NCBI GenBank assembly: GCA_963804375.1
Contig: CAWDQE010000016.1
Span: 111,369-175,368, forward strand
From: JANXQG01 sp963804375
GTDB taxonomy: Bacteria > Planctomycetota > Planctomycetia > Pirellulales > Thermoguttaceae
Direction of reading: 5' to 3'
DNA: 64,000 nucleotides
A model generated the notes under the pieces. It was given only the letters and a program-made list of their open reading frames with translations, ran no database searches and had not been told where the DNA came from. This document shows positions 44,689 through 54,767 of the stretch, piece by piece. Every line of letters begins with the position of its first letter. Positions within the stretch are counted from its first letter, which is position 1. A program made the position numbers and the translations under genes.

Positions 44689-46836
44689 CTACCTGTCTTC
44701 ATCCGTTTCCGTTCCTTCCACCTGGCGGATCGCCTCCATGCGAATGGCGATCAACGAGCAGTCTTCCTGTCCGATGCGGGCGCGGTGCCTTGGCTTACTG
44801 CTGCCAGGATCGACAAGCAACCAACCCCGATCACGCCAGCTTCGAAGCACCGCGTCGAACTCGAAGCCGCCCTCCGTCAGCACGCGTCGCAAGGTCTCGG
44901 GCCGGAAGCCGATCCACGCGACACCGTCGTCCCAGCGACCCGCCCAAGTACGACTACGCGATTGACCCTCGCGATAAAACTGATTACGGCGTCCGCGAGC
45001 CCAATCGATGGCGTGCTCGAGTGCCGCCGCGGCGGAATCGGCGTCTGGTGCTTCGGCGGTCAACTCGTCCCAGAGCAGGCCAACCACGTCCTGGTGCGGC
45101 CATGGCAACCCCAACGCTTCGTGTGCGATTGTCGCCGCAATCGAGATCGCCGCCAGCGCCGCCGCCATCCGCGAAACGACCGGATCACTGGCGGATCGAC
45201 TTTCGAGCGACGCGACTCGCTGCTGATAATCTTGTCGCCACATTTCCCAGAAACCCTGGCGATCCAGCAAGTATTGAACAAAGACTGCGCCTGCGTGTCC
45301 GTAGTTGGCCGCGACCCCGTCGTTCACCCCACGCACAACGACTGCGGTCTCCGCGGCCGTGCCCCCAAACGGGCTGCCCCAGAACGAGAAGACCCGGGCC
45401 CGTGCGCCGCCCTTCTTCGTCAGCGACACGATGGGCACCTCGCCCGACGTGATGAGCACAGCGGACAATCCAGATGGTGAGCCGTTGCTACCTGCACGCC
45501 CCCGTGTGCGCCCACTCACGATCGCGTAGACGAATTGGATGATTTCTTCCGGCGAATAGGCGAGACGCATCTCGTCGATTATCAATGGCATGTCGACCAT
45601 CGTGGCGGCGACGGCGAGGCGGTACGCGTGAGTAGTGTCCCAAGTAATCATCACCGAGTCGGCGTTGCTTACGTCTGGATTGCCCCAGACCGACGCCGCG
45701 ATTCGCAAAACCGTTGTCTTGCCTCTCGAAGTCGGCCCGCTAAAGTCCACCACGAAATTGGGCACGCCCAGGATCTCCAGCAGCGGCGGCACCAACGCCG
45801 CGTATAGGGCAAACTGCGCGTGCGGGTATGCGCCGAGGGGGGCGACCGCCGACAGCCAGCCGGCCATTGTTCCGGCGGTATTTAGCCCCGCCGCCACCTG
45901 TGCCGCGCCGTCGTTGGCAGCCCGAAAGCGAAGAACATCAGGTTGATTTTCCGCTCCTGCCGACTCGGCCCGTGCTGCGAGCACACGGTCACCGAGCACA
46001 AAGTATCGCTCGTCGCCGATGCCATGCCAGCCCGTGTGCCGCGTAAGGCTAACGGTTGGAATTGCATGGTCGTTGTCCCGCTCATACTCGGAGAGGTACT
46101 GCATCACTGCACGGCCGTTTGCGGCGGTGATTGGCACCCCTACGCGGGCCAGCGCGGCAACGAGCCTTTGGGCGGTGGCGGCCTGCCCACGGGTTATTTC
46201 GCGATGCTCCCAAGCGCCGTTGCGATGGAACGCCAACTCGAGGAGTTCCGCGTTATCGCCCCCAACAAGGCGCCGCACGACGACCATGGCGGTGAACAAG
46301 ACGACGGTCGCGCCGCGAAGAAGCCCAGCGCCCGAAAGCGTCCAGCCGTTGGGCACCACGCTCGTCGCGGCGACCGGCGCCGTCGGCAGTACGTCCAGAA
46401 CGCGAACAGGTTCCACAACCGCAACGTCGTCGGGGCCGTCATTTTCTTCGGGCTCGTCATCGCCCAAGTCGTCGTCGTCCTGCTGCGCGTCGTCGAGCTG
46501 ATGATCTGCTTCGGCGGGTTCCTGGGTGTGCTGCGAATCCTCGTCGCCGTTGATCTGGCCAGCGGGCGAGTTCCCGGTGGCTTGATGCCCGTCGTCTCGC
46601 CGGAGAATGCCGCGGAGTGCGCGTCCTGACGCTGTTGCCGATGGCGGCGGGGTGGAATTAAATGAAGGTCCGATGGACACTGAAAGGCTCCTTCCTGGAA
46701 GTGGTCCGACTGGCAGCCAGTCGATTTCAACGATAACCGAGAAATGGAATAGGTCGCGGCGGAGTTCCGATTTGTCACGCGATACCCCGTGAATCCGCGA
46801 AGAAAAACGCGAGGAAATTTTCGTCTGCGTGATCAA
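44689..46836 (-). CDS. DUF927-type helicase/ATPase, third module
   Basis: A 715-residue paralogue of the element B helicase. Residues about 100-150 are very acidic (DDDDLGDDEPEENDGPDD). The ATPase half has FVVDFSGPTSRGKTTVLRIA (Walker A), MPLIIDEMRLAYS (Walker B), AVLITSGEVPIVSLTKKGGA and RVFSFWGSPFG. Its start overlaps the preceding gene's stop as ATGA (46833-46836), supporting this start and translational coupling. No primase, basic protein or polymerase accompanies it, so it is either an orphan or relies on element B. Confidence 0.8.
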   Translation of the reverse strand: MITQTKISSRFSSRIHGVSRDKSELRRDLFHFSVIVEIDWLPVGPLPGRSLSVSIGPSFNSTPPPSATASGRALRGILRRDDGHQATGNSPAGQINGDEDSQHTQEPAEADHQLDDAQQDDDDLGDDEPEENDGPDDVAVVEPVRVLDVLPTAPVAATSVVPNGWTLSGAGLLRGATVVLFTAMVVVRRLVGGDNAELLELAFHRNGAWEHREITRGQAATAQRLVAALARVGVPITAANGRAVMQYLSEYERDNDHAIPTVSLTRHTGWHGIGDERYFVLGDRVLAARAESAGAENQPDVLRFRAANDGAAQVAAGLNTAGTMAGWLSAVAPLGAYPHAQFALYAALVPPLLEILGVPNFVVDFSGPTSRGKTTVLRIAASVWGNPDVSNADSVMITWDTTHAYRLAVAATMVDMPLIIDEMRLAYSPEEIIQFVYAIVSGRTRGRAGSNGSPSGLSAVLITSGEVPIVSLTKKGGARARVFSFWGSPFGGTAAETAVVVRGVNDGVAANYGHAGAVFVQYLLDRQGFWEMWRQDYQQRVASLESRSASDPVVSRMAAALAAISIAATIAHEALGLPWPHQDVVGLLWDELTAEAPDADSAAAALEHAIDWARGRRNQFYREGQSRSRTWAGRWDDGVAWIGFRPETLRRVLTEGGFEFDAVLRSWRDRGWLLVDPGSSKPRHRARIGQEDCSLIAIRMEAIRQVEGTETDEDR

Positions 46837-47318
46837 GGGGAAGCGTGACAGTCACTTGGCCTGTCACGTTTCTCAGATTCAAGGGCCGACAGATATCTAT
46901 TGTCGCGGGCGCGTTGTCGGATCTTCCGCAGGTTCGCCGCGCTAGTCTCGACCTCCACGTCTTTCCTCGCGGCGATGTCGTCGTTGGAAAGCCCCTGTTG
47001 CATCAACTCGATGACATGCCAGGTGCGCGGCGTCGGCTTCCAGACCTTCCGCTTTTGTTGCGGTAACGGAGAGGCTGGCCGCGTTCCCTCAAACCGGCCG
47101 TTGTCGGCCGTGAGGCTGCTGATTGCGTGGTATGTGGCGGGCGCCGCGAGCTCGTTCAGCGGCAGATTGATCTCCTCGCCGTTGCTGCATGCGGTTTGTG
47201 ACGCCCGCTCTGCGGAATCGCTGGGGATGGCGAACGTGGGCCCCGAGACGGTCGTGATCTGACCGTCGCCAGCGGCCGAGAGTCGGCCGCTATCAGAAAA
47301 AATATCGGATTGTAGCAT
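46833..47318 (-). CDS. HTH protein preceding the third-module helicase
   Basis: A 161-residue protein. The first 90 residues look disordered. The C-terminal 60 residues contain a helix-turn-helix of LuxR/sigma-region-4 style: TWHVIELMQQGLSNDDIAAR, then VEVETSAANLRKIRQRARD. It takes the place of the excisionase-like gene found before the helicases of elements A and B, but is unrelated to it. The 4-base ATGA overlap ties it to the helicase. Likely a regulator. Confidence 0.55.
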   Translation of the reverse strand: MLQSDIFSDSGRLSAAGDGQITTVSGPTFAIPSDSAERASQTACSNGEEINLPLNELAAPATYHAISSLTADNGRFEGTRPASPLPQQKRKVWKPTPRTWHVIELMQQGLSNDDIAARKDVEVETSAANLRKIRQRARDNRYLSALESEKRDRPSDCHASP

Positions 47319-47942
47319 GAGAAACTGTCCATATTACCCCACACGGTCAACATTCCGCGGCCAAAATATGGCAGCGGCTTGGTTGCCCCATGGGGATGGA
47401 TACAATTTCTCGAAGACTCTTGCTTCCGTCAAAGAAAGCTCTCCCAGAACACGCCAATAACGCCCGTCGGGTGGGGAACACGACAGTGCCACTAACGGCC
47501 CTGAGAGCTGGTCTTCTACTTCCTTTCTGCGGCATTCGACTGGGTAGGTCGATAGCCGGACAACTATTTTAGGCTCGAACGAGAATCTTTCAAGGGGCCT
47601 TGCCGCAGAACGAACTGGATTCCGGTTTCTGTTTCCTTGGCCGGTGTGACGGGCCGTTGGAATCTTCGGTGACTTGGCGGGCAATATGGTATGAGTCGCT
47701 GCGATCGCGATGTGGAATTCGTAGCTGGTGGCCAGCATCCTGGACTCGGCCGAGCGCGAGCCGCCTGCACTGTTCGATCTGTTGGCTGTGGCATGTGGCT
47801 GAGCAAAACCCGTTGCCGCCAAATTCCTCAAATCCCTAGACCATCACAAAAGGGGACAAAATCGGGGACAAGACCGAGAAAGAATCCGGAAGGGGACAAA
47901 AGAAGCCTTACGCAACTCGTTGCTGCGCAAGGCTTTATGAAG
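47319..47942. other. Gene-poor stretch between third module and tRNA-Ala
   Basis: No frame is convincing: candidates on both strands overlap and have skewed composition. Around 47850-47900 the repeated GGGGACAAA motifs resemble sequence often found between an integrase gene and a tRNA attachment site, but no integrase motif (R..HxxR..Y) can be read. The right end holds the tRNA terminator. Confidence 0.4.
47903..47935 (-). terminator. Rho-independent terminator of tRNA-Ala
   Basis: On the minus strand, directly after the tRNA 3' end, AAGCCTTGCGCA pairs with TGCGTAAGGCTT around a short loop, followed by CTTTTGT. This fits an intrinsic terminator for the tRNA transcript. Confidence 0.7.
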
Positions 47943-48016
47943 TGGAGCGGAGGAGGATCGAACTCCCGACCTGTACATTGCGAACGTACCGCTCTCCCAA
48001 ACTGAGCTACCGCCCC
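47943..48016 (-). tRNA. tRNA-Ala (anticodon CGC)
   Basis: The minus strand folds into a complete cloverleaf. The acceptor stem GGGGCGG/CCGCTCC contains G3-U70, the alanine identity pair. The D arm reads TAGCTCAGTTTGGGAGAGC, the anticodon loop TTCGCAA has anticodon CGC, and the T loop TTCGATC sits on GGGAG/CTCCT. The discriminator is A and CCA is not encoded. The 3' end faces the mobile modules to the left, the usual orientation when an element has integrated into a tRNA. Confidence 0.97.
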
Positions 48017-48202
48017 AAGTCCCTATTGTCTATCGTCCCTGAGTCCAGGGGAATCCATTGTATGTGCCGTAGGCCGCCTTGTCAAAAGGGGGTTCGACCG
48101 GTACAAACCGGCCAGATTCCGATCCTGCCCACTTCCTTCCTCTTGACCCGTTGCCGCACTTTTGTTACTTTCCTTCCCTCCTCCAACTCAAAGGAGCGGT
48201 AC

Positions 48203-48565
48203 ATGAGATTCTTGGCAATTGCCGTAATAGTGGCGGGTGTTCTCTGCGGGTGTCGGCACGATTATAATCCGACGCCACCGCCCTATTATTGCCAGCCGGC
48301 CGGCGGATGCACTCCAGCCTGCGCACCGGCGTGCAATAATCCGTGCGCACCCAGCACAACACCGTACTTGAGCCCGACCCCGGCCACCATTCCCAGATCC
48401 CCCTATAATGGTGGGCCAGCGGCTGGCACCTATGCGCCTGCGGCCAGCGGGAGCTATGTAGCGCCTGCTCCAGGCGGTGGCACCTACGTAGCGCCTCCTC
48501 CAGGCAGCGCTGGTTATGCAGCTCCGGCCACTAGCCTCAGCCCCGCCACGTCGGGGGGGCGCTAG
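48203..48565 (+). CDS. Small proline/glycine-rich lipoprotein
   Basis: A 120-residue protein. The signal sequence (MRFLAIAVIVAGVLCGC) ends in a lipobox-like VLCGC. A Cys-rich segment follows (QPAGGCTPACAPACNNPCAP), then imperfect repeats such as GSYVAPAPGGGTYVAPPPGS. It is probably lipid-anchored and disordered; function unknown. AAAGGAG lies a few bases upstream of the ATG. A strong hairpin terminator follows. Confidence 0.65.
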   Translation: MRFLAIAVIVAGVLCGCRHDYNPTPPPYYCQPAGGCTPACAPACNNPCAPSTTPYLSPTPATIPRSPYNGGPAAGTYAPAASGSYVAPAPGGGTYVAPPPGSAGYAAPATSLSPATSGGR

Positions 48566-48580
48566 TCTCAGAAATAAAAA

Positions 48581-48609
48581 GCCCTTCGCGGGCCTGGCCA
48601 GCGAAGGGC
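48581..48609 (+). terminator. Rho-independent terminator after the lipoprotein gene
   Basis: GCCCTTCGC (48581-48589) pairs perfectly with GCGAAGGGC (48601-48609), preceded by an A-run and followed after a few bases by TTTT. The A-run on the left could make it bidirectional. Confidence 0.7.
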
Positions 48610-49055
48610 TCGGACGGTTTTCCCTTGGTTGCACATCCCTGACGCGAAGGGGTGCGGGACTCCGTTCACATTTGGAGAGTCTCTGTCCTTGGGCGGCTCG
48701 GCACCTACTACGCTCCACCCGTTGCCGCGGCCATGGGTCCGAGAAATTTAAGAAAGTTTCGCCATAAAGCTGGCATGCTTTCTCGGTTGAATGGCCATTT
48801 CAGCGCAGCGACTCCCCTCGCCAACGTCATTATTCGTTGAGCGGCCGATCGTCAGTAGTCTATATCGGCGATTTCCGTGCGAGATTCCTCTGTTTCGCGG
48901 CAAAGCGCACGTATCGTCCGCCGATCCAAATCGCCCCACGCGTCATTATGGAAAAATACTGCGCCACGCGGAAATTCTTCGTACCTTGACTGCCCTGTTT
49001 GGTTGCCGGCCTCCCGATGCCCTGATATCATGCAGCCATATCCACTTCCCCGGAA
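48610..49055. other. Intergenic region upstream of comEC
   Basis: About 450 bases without a convincing gene or RNA. Short frames exist but lack protein-like composition. The promoter of comEC should lie in the last 200 bases; I see no clear -35/-10 pair. Confidence 0.4.
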
Positions 49056-50502
49056 ATGCCGCGGATCATGGCCGCCGTCGATACCAAGAGCGCTGTTGCC
49101 GGTGCAAAGCGTGAAGCGAAAATCGCGCCGACGCCCGGCTACCATCCGCTGGTCATCGCGCTGGCCGCCGTGGCTGGAGGGATGGTTGTCGATCGTTATC
49201 GCCCGTTGACTGTAGCGATCTGGTGGACCATCGCCGTGGTGGCGCTGGGCTTATGGTTGGCCCTGCGGCGAATGCGGAAGGACATTGCGGCCGCAGGGGT
49301 GATGCTGCTGGCCGCGGCGGCGCTGGCCGCGGCCTGGCACCACTGCCGCTGGAACCTGTTCGGCTGCGACGATCTGGGCCTCTTCGCCCGCGCCCAGCAA
49401 CAGCCGGTTTGCATTGAAGCCGTGGCCTTGCAGACGCCGCGGGTCATGCCCCAGCCAGAGGTCAATCCCTTGCGGTCGCCGCGGTCGGGCGACGAGATCC
49501 GCTTCGAGGTGGAACTGCGGGCCATTCGCGACGGCGATCAGTGGCGGACCGCCTCCGGTCGCGCGGCCATGGTCGTCGAAGGCCTGGTTCCGGATCTGGC
49601 CGCAGGCGATCGTTTCCGGGCCTTTGCCCATCTCTTGCCGCCCGAGCATGCCATGAATCCCGGCGAGGCCGACCACGCGGCACTCGATCGCTCCCGCCGC
49701 ATCACCAGCCACCTTCGGGTGAATTATCCGGAAGCGATCTCCGTGCTGTCGACTGGTTTCGCCTACGGTCCCGGGCGACTGCTGGAATCGCTGCGGCTCC
49801 GCGGCCGGCAGGTCTTTGCCGCTTATCTCCGCCCGCAGCAAGCCAACCTGGCGGCGGCCGTTTTGCTGGGCCTCCGCGAGCAACTCGATCCCGAGGAAAC
49901 CGAGGCCTTTCAACTCACGGGCACGATTCACCTGCTGGTGATCGCGGGGCTCCATCTGGGCATCCTCGCCGGTTTCGCCGGTATTGTCCTCCGCCGGCTG
50001 CTGCCATGGCGCTGGGGCCTGCCCGCCGTGGCTGCTTTTGCCGTCGTCTATATGCTGCTGGTCGACGCCCAGCCGCCGGTTGTTCGGGCGACCGTGCTCA
50101 TTGTGGCGGCCTGCGGAGCGGTCTACTTTGGCCGCCGTCGTGTCGGGTTCAATGTACTGGCCCTGGCTGGCCTGATCGTGCTGGTCCTCAATCCGGTCGA
50201 TCTGTTCAACGTGGGTCCACAGCTTTCCTTCTTGTGCGTTGCCGGACTGATGGCCATGGCGCCGTTGTGGATGGCGGCGGCGCCCGGCCCGGACCTGCTC
50301 GACGCGCCGCAACCGCCGTCGACCTTCGGAGGGTGGATTTCAGTCCGCCTCCGGCGTTTTCTGCCCCGCTGGCTCTTGCCCGAACGCCACCCGGCCGCGA
50401 TCGAGAGGCTGCTGGAACAAGAGCGTCCCTGGAGTGTTCGCATGCTCTGGCTCCTGGGGCGAGGCCTGCGGCGATTGACGCTGGTCAGCGGGGCGATCTG
50501 GA
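49056..50502 (+). pseudogene. comEC: comEC, truncated by insertion
   Basis: The first 480 or so codons encode a ComEC/Rec2 DNA-uptake channel: N-terminal hydrophobic segments (LVIALAAVAGGMVV), a soluble domain, then the Competence domain with QANLAAAVLLGLREQLDPEE, GTIHLLVIAGLHLGILAGF and LLVDAQPPVVRATVLI. Similarity ends at LTLVSGAIW (about 50502); the last membrane helices and the beta-lactamase-like domain are absent. The frame runs on by chance into unrelated sequence. The gene is therefore disrupted, with the rest not in the window. Start is ATG 49056 or 49068. Confidence 0.85.
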
Positions 50503-50575
50503 ATATGAAACCGTTTACACCTACTATCTTTTCGGGTAGAATGCGCTTCAGTATCCGGCAACTGGAGGCGCAGAT

Positions 50576-50668
50576 ATGGCTACTGTATACTCGTACATTA
50601 GGTTTTCGAGCGGCAAGCAGGCGAAGGGAAGTTCGTTTGAGCGGCAGAAGGAACTGGCTGACGCATGG
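50576..50668 (+). pseudogene. Large serine recombinase, first 31 codons only
   Basis: ATG 50576, preceded by GGAGG, begins MATVYSYIRFSSGKQAKGSS, the canonical start of the serine recombinase catalytic domain (YxRxSxxxQ with the nucleophilic Ser), then FERQKELADAW. At about 50668 this stops abruptly and protease sequence begins. In large-serine-recombinase elements the recombinase gene often lies next to the attachment site, so the comEC break at about 50502 is probably the integration point. Confidence 0.7.
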
Positions 50669-51389
50669 CTACTTCGTCGTGACTGCTGCCCATGCCATCG
50701 AGGACTATGACAAGGCAAAGGAAGCGTATCCTGACCTTCACCTTCTCATCGACAACGGCGATTCCGAGGACCTTGTGCCGCTGGACGGGCACTATCACGC
50801 CACGCAGACCGTGCGAGACCCGGAACAACCCCGCCGAGTGATTGTCGGGCACGAGCGAGACGACCTGTGGGACATCGGGCTTTGGGAGCTTGACCGCCAT
50901 GTCGTCGATGCGCTGACGACCAAGAGATTTCTGAACCGGGCGAGCATCTCGATTACCGACGATCTTACGACCGGCGCTTACCTTGTCGCAGGATTTCCGT
51001 GCTCATGGGCACACGCGGACTCGGCGAAGCGGAGTGCGAAATGGCGCTGGTTGCGGTACGTCACGCACCCTTACCCCGAAAAGGACACTCTGCCGAAGAC
51101 GTTTGACGAGCGGTTCCATCTGGCGCTCTGCCTCGGCGACGACCCGGTGTTGCCGGCGCAGTTGGAAGGCATCAGCGGCTGTGCCATCTGGAGGCTTTCA
51201 GACACTCCGGTCAAGGAGGACTGGAGCGTGGACGAGGCGAAGGTCGTGGCGGTCGAGACCTGCGTCTACCGAGATCGCGCATTGAAGGCGATCCGCGGTA
51301 CCAAGTGGCGGTGGGTCGTCAAGGTGCTGGCGGACATGCAGCCTGAAATCTGGGACGCGTTCAATCTGTGGCTTCCGGGGAAGGAATAG
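50669..51389 (+). CDS. Trypsin-like serine protease, 5' end missing, fused to upstream fragments
   Basis: About 240 residues in the same open frame as comEC. A chymotrypsin-fold triad is visible: His in YFVVTAAHAI, Asp in DLWDIGLWEL, and Ser in LEGISGCAIW. The normal N-terminus is absent; the His block starts immediately at the junction, so a start codon of its own is unclear and the 777-codon chimera (49056-51389) is what the genome now encodes. Similar proteases occur as effectors in bacterial conflict systems (family knowledge), and the convergent neighbour is a caspase-helicase protein. Confidence 0.7.
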
Positions 51390-51480
51390 GGTATGCCATC
51401 AAGCATCAGAGGTTGCCAGAAGACCCGGCGAGGAAATACTTCCCCAACACCTACCGGCGTGCGAGCCCCGCCCGAATCCA

Positions 51481-54400
51481 TCAGTGGGGACGGTGCCGCT
51501 CAAGCTGCACCCGGCGGGACGTCCCAAGGATTTCCTCGATTCTGGCCGGCGAAAGCGACCACAGGTGCGAGGTGCAGGTTACGCCGGCTTCCTTCAAGGC
51601 CAAGTACTCTCCCCGATTCAGCGGGAGGGGGAGGGAGAGGAGATCCAGCAGATCTGCGGGGATGCCGACTTCCAGTTGTCGCAGAAGCCCGTCCATTGCC
51701 TCCTCGGTCGGCGCGTGCTCAAGGAGGAGAAGCATGACGATTTGGAAAGCCGATCGCAAGTGGTAGCGGGTCGTGTCCGCGACGCCGCGAATATCACCCG
51801 GCCCGAGTTTGTAGTAGGGATTAACGGTACAAGCCCGCTCGATCGCTTCCATTGGATTCCCGGCAATCCAAGCGGAAAGCACCATGGCACGCTTGCAGCG
51901 CGCATAGTACCCCGTCATGTCCTCGGCTCGCTCTTGGAGAAACCGCGCGACATCAATACCGAAACGCTGCGCAACCTCCCGCGTCCAACGCCCCTCAGCC
52001 GTCCCTTTCCTCTGGACAGGTGTGTAAACAGCGTCCATCTCTGGGAGCCCCTGGATCATCGCCATCAGCGTTTCGGCAGCGACATTCTGGTGCTGACGGG
52101 CTTGCAGGGCAGCGATCAACCGCATGGAGGACTCTAGCCGGAGCGAGGATCGTCCACAAGCACGACCGAGAAGCGAGAGGCGGACGGTGTCGGCATCGAC
52201 TTCAACAAGACGGGCGTTGATCATACGCGAGACAAGCTGCTCCAGCTCACTCCGCATGCGAGCTTGCCACTGCGGGTTCCGCCGGTTCGCAAGATACCCG
52301 CCGTACGTGTTGGCGAGGACCCGAACCAAATCATGCCGTGCGACATGCTTCACCTGGGCTAGGAGCCGCAGAATCCACGTGCCGAGATCCGTGCCGTCGA
52401 AGGAAGACCGGATCGGCTCCAACTGGCCGAGAACATACTTCTGGAAGAGGGCTTCACGCTGCGAGTAGTCATTGGCATAGATGATGGCCCTGCCGACCTC
52501 GTTGTATCCGAGACGACCAGCTCGTCCAGCCATGTTCTTGTACTCCGCCACCGTGAACGGTCGTCCGTCGTCCCCCTTGAACTCCTGTTCGGCGAGGATC
52601 ACCGTCGATGCCGGCGTATTGATGCCAGCGGCAACCGTCGTCGTCGCGGCGACCGCCCGGATGCCGCCGTCCTTCTGGCGGTAGGCGCGTTCGACGACTT
52701 CCCGTTCCTCGCGGCTCAGGTTCGCTGTATGGAACGCCGTACCGCCCCTGAGGCAGGCACGCAACGCAACGGAACTTGTGGAGAGATCATGACCGGGGAG
52801 GGAATCGCTCGCAGCAGTCGCCGGGGGAAGCCCCAACTCATTGGCGAGGTAGGCGGCGCAGCCCTCGGCTGGTCCTTTGGCGTTCCGGAAGACGATCACC
52901 TGCTCCTGCGGATTGTCGCGGATCAGTTGACGCACGAGAGGGACTATAACGTCCTGGGCTCGGTTTGTCTCGTCGTTGGACGACCGCCCCAGGTGGGAGG
53001 ATTCGCGTCGTGCCGACAGTCCCATCCGGTGTGCGGTACTGGAACGTACCGCCGCGGTCGATCACGCCCTCGGTGAGCGGTACCGGCCGCTCCGCGGACA
53101 CGAGCTTCCCGCACCCTAACCATTCGTCGAAGCAGTTCAGATCACCGATTACCGCCGATAGTGCAACGAGCTGCGGTTCGATGCCCATCTCGCGTGCCGC
53201 AAGCAGGTGCGTCAGGAGGAGTTCGACCGTGATGCCTCGCGTCGGGTCGGTGATGAACTGCGCCTCGTCCACCACCACCAACCCGATCTGATTTAGGATG
53301 CCCGTCCTGTTGAGGATGAGATTCAGGAACATCTCGTAGGTGAGGACGGCAAGATCGTACTTCCCCCGGAGAAAAGCTGACGCTTGGTCCTGGTAATCGC
53401 CGGTGCATCGAATGATTCGCATGGCGAGCCGCTCGCCGTAGATCCGGGAAAACTGATCGAACTTCTCGTTCACGAGAGCCTTGTACGGGAACAGGAACAC
53501 GGCCTTCCTGCCGTCCAATATGGCCCGCGCCGCCGCCATCTCGCCGATGAACGTCTTGCCAGAACTCGTGGGTGCGACGACCAGGAGCGACTGGCCGTCG
53601 AGGATTCGATGGTCGTTGACAGCGGACAGTTGTAGCATGTTCAGCCCAGTGGCAAACTGGGATGACCACTCCGTAAGCAACGGCGTCGGCAGGCCAAACA
53701 CCGCGAGTTCGTCGATTCGGCCAGCGACACGCGCACCGAGGTGTTCGGGGAATGCCTTGAAGAACTCCGTGCCCGGACGGAGGACCGGCAAGACGAGTCC
53801 GCCCTCGATATGACCGAAGAGGACCGGCGTCTGGACATACCCCATCCGCGATGCGTCAGCCCGCACCCGCTGCATGATCGTGTCAATCGCTCCCGTGAGA
53901 CTGATTGGCTGCTCGGAACTTTGGAAGACATCGAGGAGGGCGCCCGTGAGCAACCCGTGCCTGGTTTTCGGGTGTTCCAACGCGACTTCGTTGACGTTGG
54001 CGGCGGCGAGGAGGATGCGTCCTACTCCCGCGACCTCTTCGAGCGGCGTGCCGGTGTCGCGAGTGGCAGGGGAGTCGTCCAGGACGCGGGCGGGTGCGCC
54101 GCCGCTGAAGCAGCAGTCGAGGATGCAGAGAACAGCCTTTGCCTGTGTCTGCTTGAAACGAGCGGCCAACTCACCCATGCCGATGGTCGTAGCCTCTAAG
54201 GCGCGGGGATCGGTGTCATGGGCGACGAGACGATGGTCGCGCGTACCATGGCCGGCAAAGGAGACGATGACGGTATCGTCGGCGGTGGCTGCTCCGAACG
54301 TGGCATCCAAGGATGCACGCACCGCCTCGACGGTGGCATCCGCATCGGTGAGGAGGTTGGACTGGATCGCCGGAAGCGTGTCTCGGAAGAGCGCCCATAG

Positions 54401-54490
54401 TGCAAGGGCATCTCGCCGTGCGCCGGACAAGTCTCGCACCAGCGGGTCTCGGTGCCGATCAATGCCGATGAAGGTGGCCAGTATCGCCAT
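51481..54490 (-). CDS. Caspase-like protease fused to Ski2/Hel308-type helicase, one frameshift
   Basis: The N-terminal 250 residues form a caspase-family (C14) domain with catalytic His81 in VIVSFAGHGTRDH and Cys127 in LCILDCCFSGGAP. A Ski2-like helicase follows: Walker A VVAPTSSGKTFIGE (about residue 310), motif II VVVDEAQF (about 407), then, after a shift, ATTTVAAGINTPA and motif VI MAGRAGRLGYNEVG, and a C-terminal helix-hairpin-helix (ALKEAGVTCTSHLWSL). The first frame ends at 52838 and the second opens at 53025; they must join near 52970-53000, giving about 1000 residues. This may be an abortive-infection effector coupling nucleic-acid sensing to proteolysis (inference). Start is ATG 54490. 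Confidence 0.8.
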
Positions 54491-54767
54491 TGCGTATCAC
54501 TCTGCTACAGAAATCTCCTTCCCACGGAAAGAGCCAAGATTGCAATTCTACCAGGACTTGGGCCATACGAGTAGAGTCGACCTGGGAAACCTGGGAAGGC
54601 CGAGGTTGGGCTTGCGATCCACCCGCCCAAACATTCTCAGTTCCGTCGCTGACGTTGTTCGCCACGGCTGATAGGCTGGCCCGCTGACAATCCCCCCTCA
54701 AGCGATTAGAATAGACGTTGCTCCACTCTGCCCTGTCACCAGAGTCGTTTGTCCGTCGGAGGATGCC

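Noticed and set aside
47334..47831. Tyrosine integrase next to the tRNA
   Set aside because: No R..HxxR..Y signature can be read in any frame of this stretch.
47691..48005. 104-codon frame on + running into tRNA-Ala
   Set aside because: Its last 20 codons are the antisense of the tRNA (SGGGSNSRPVHCERTALPN), a well-known false translation.
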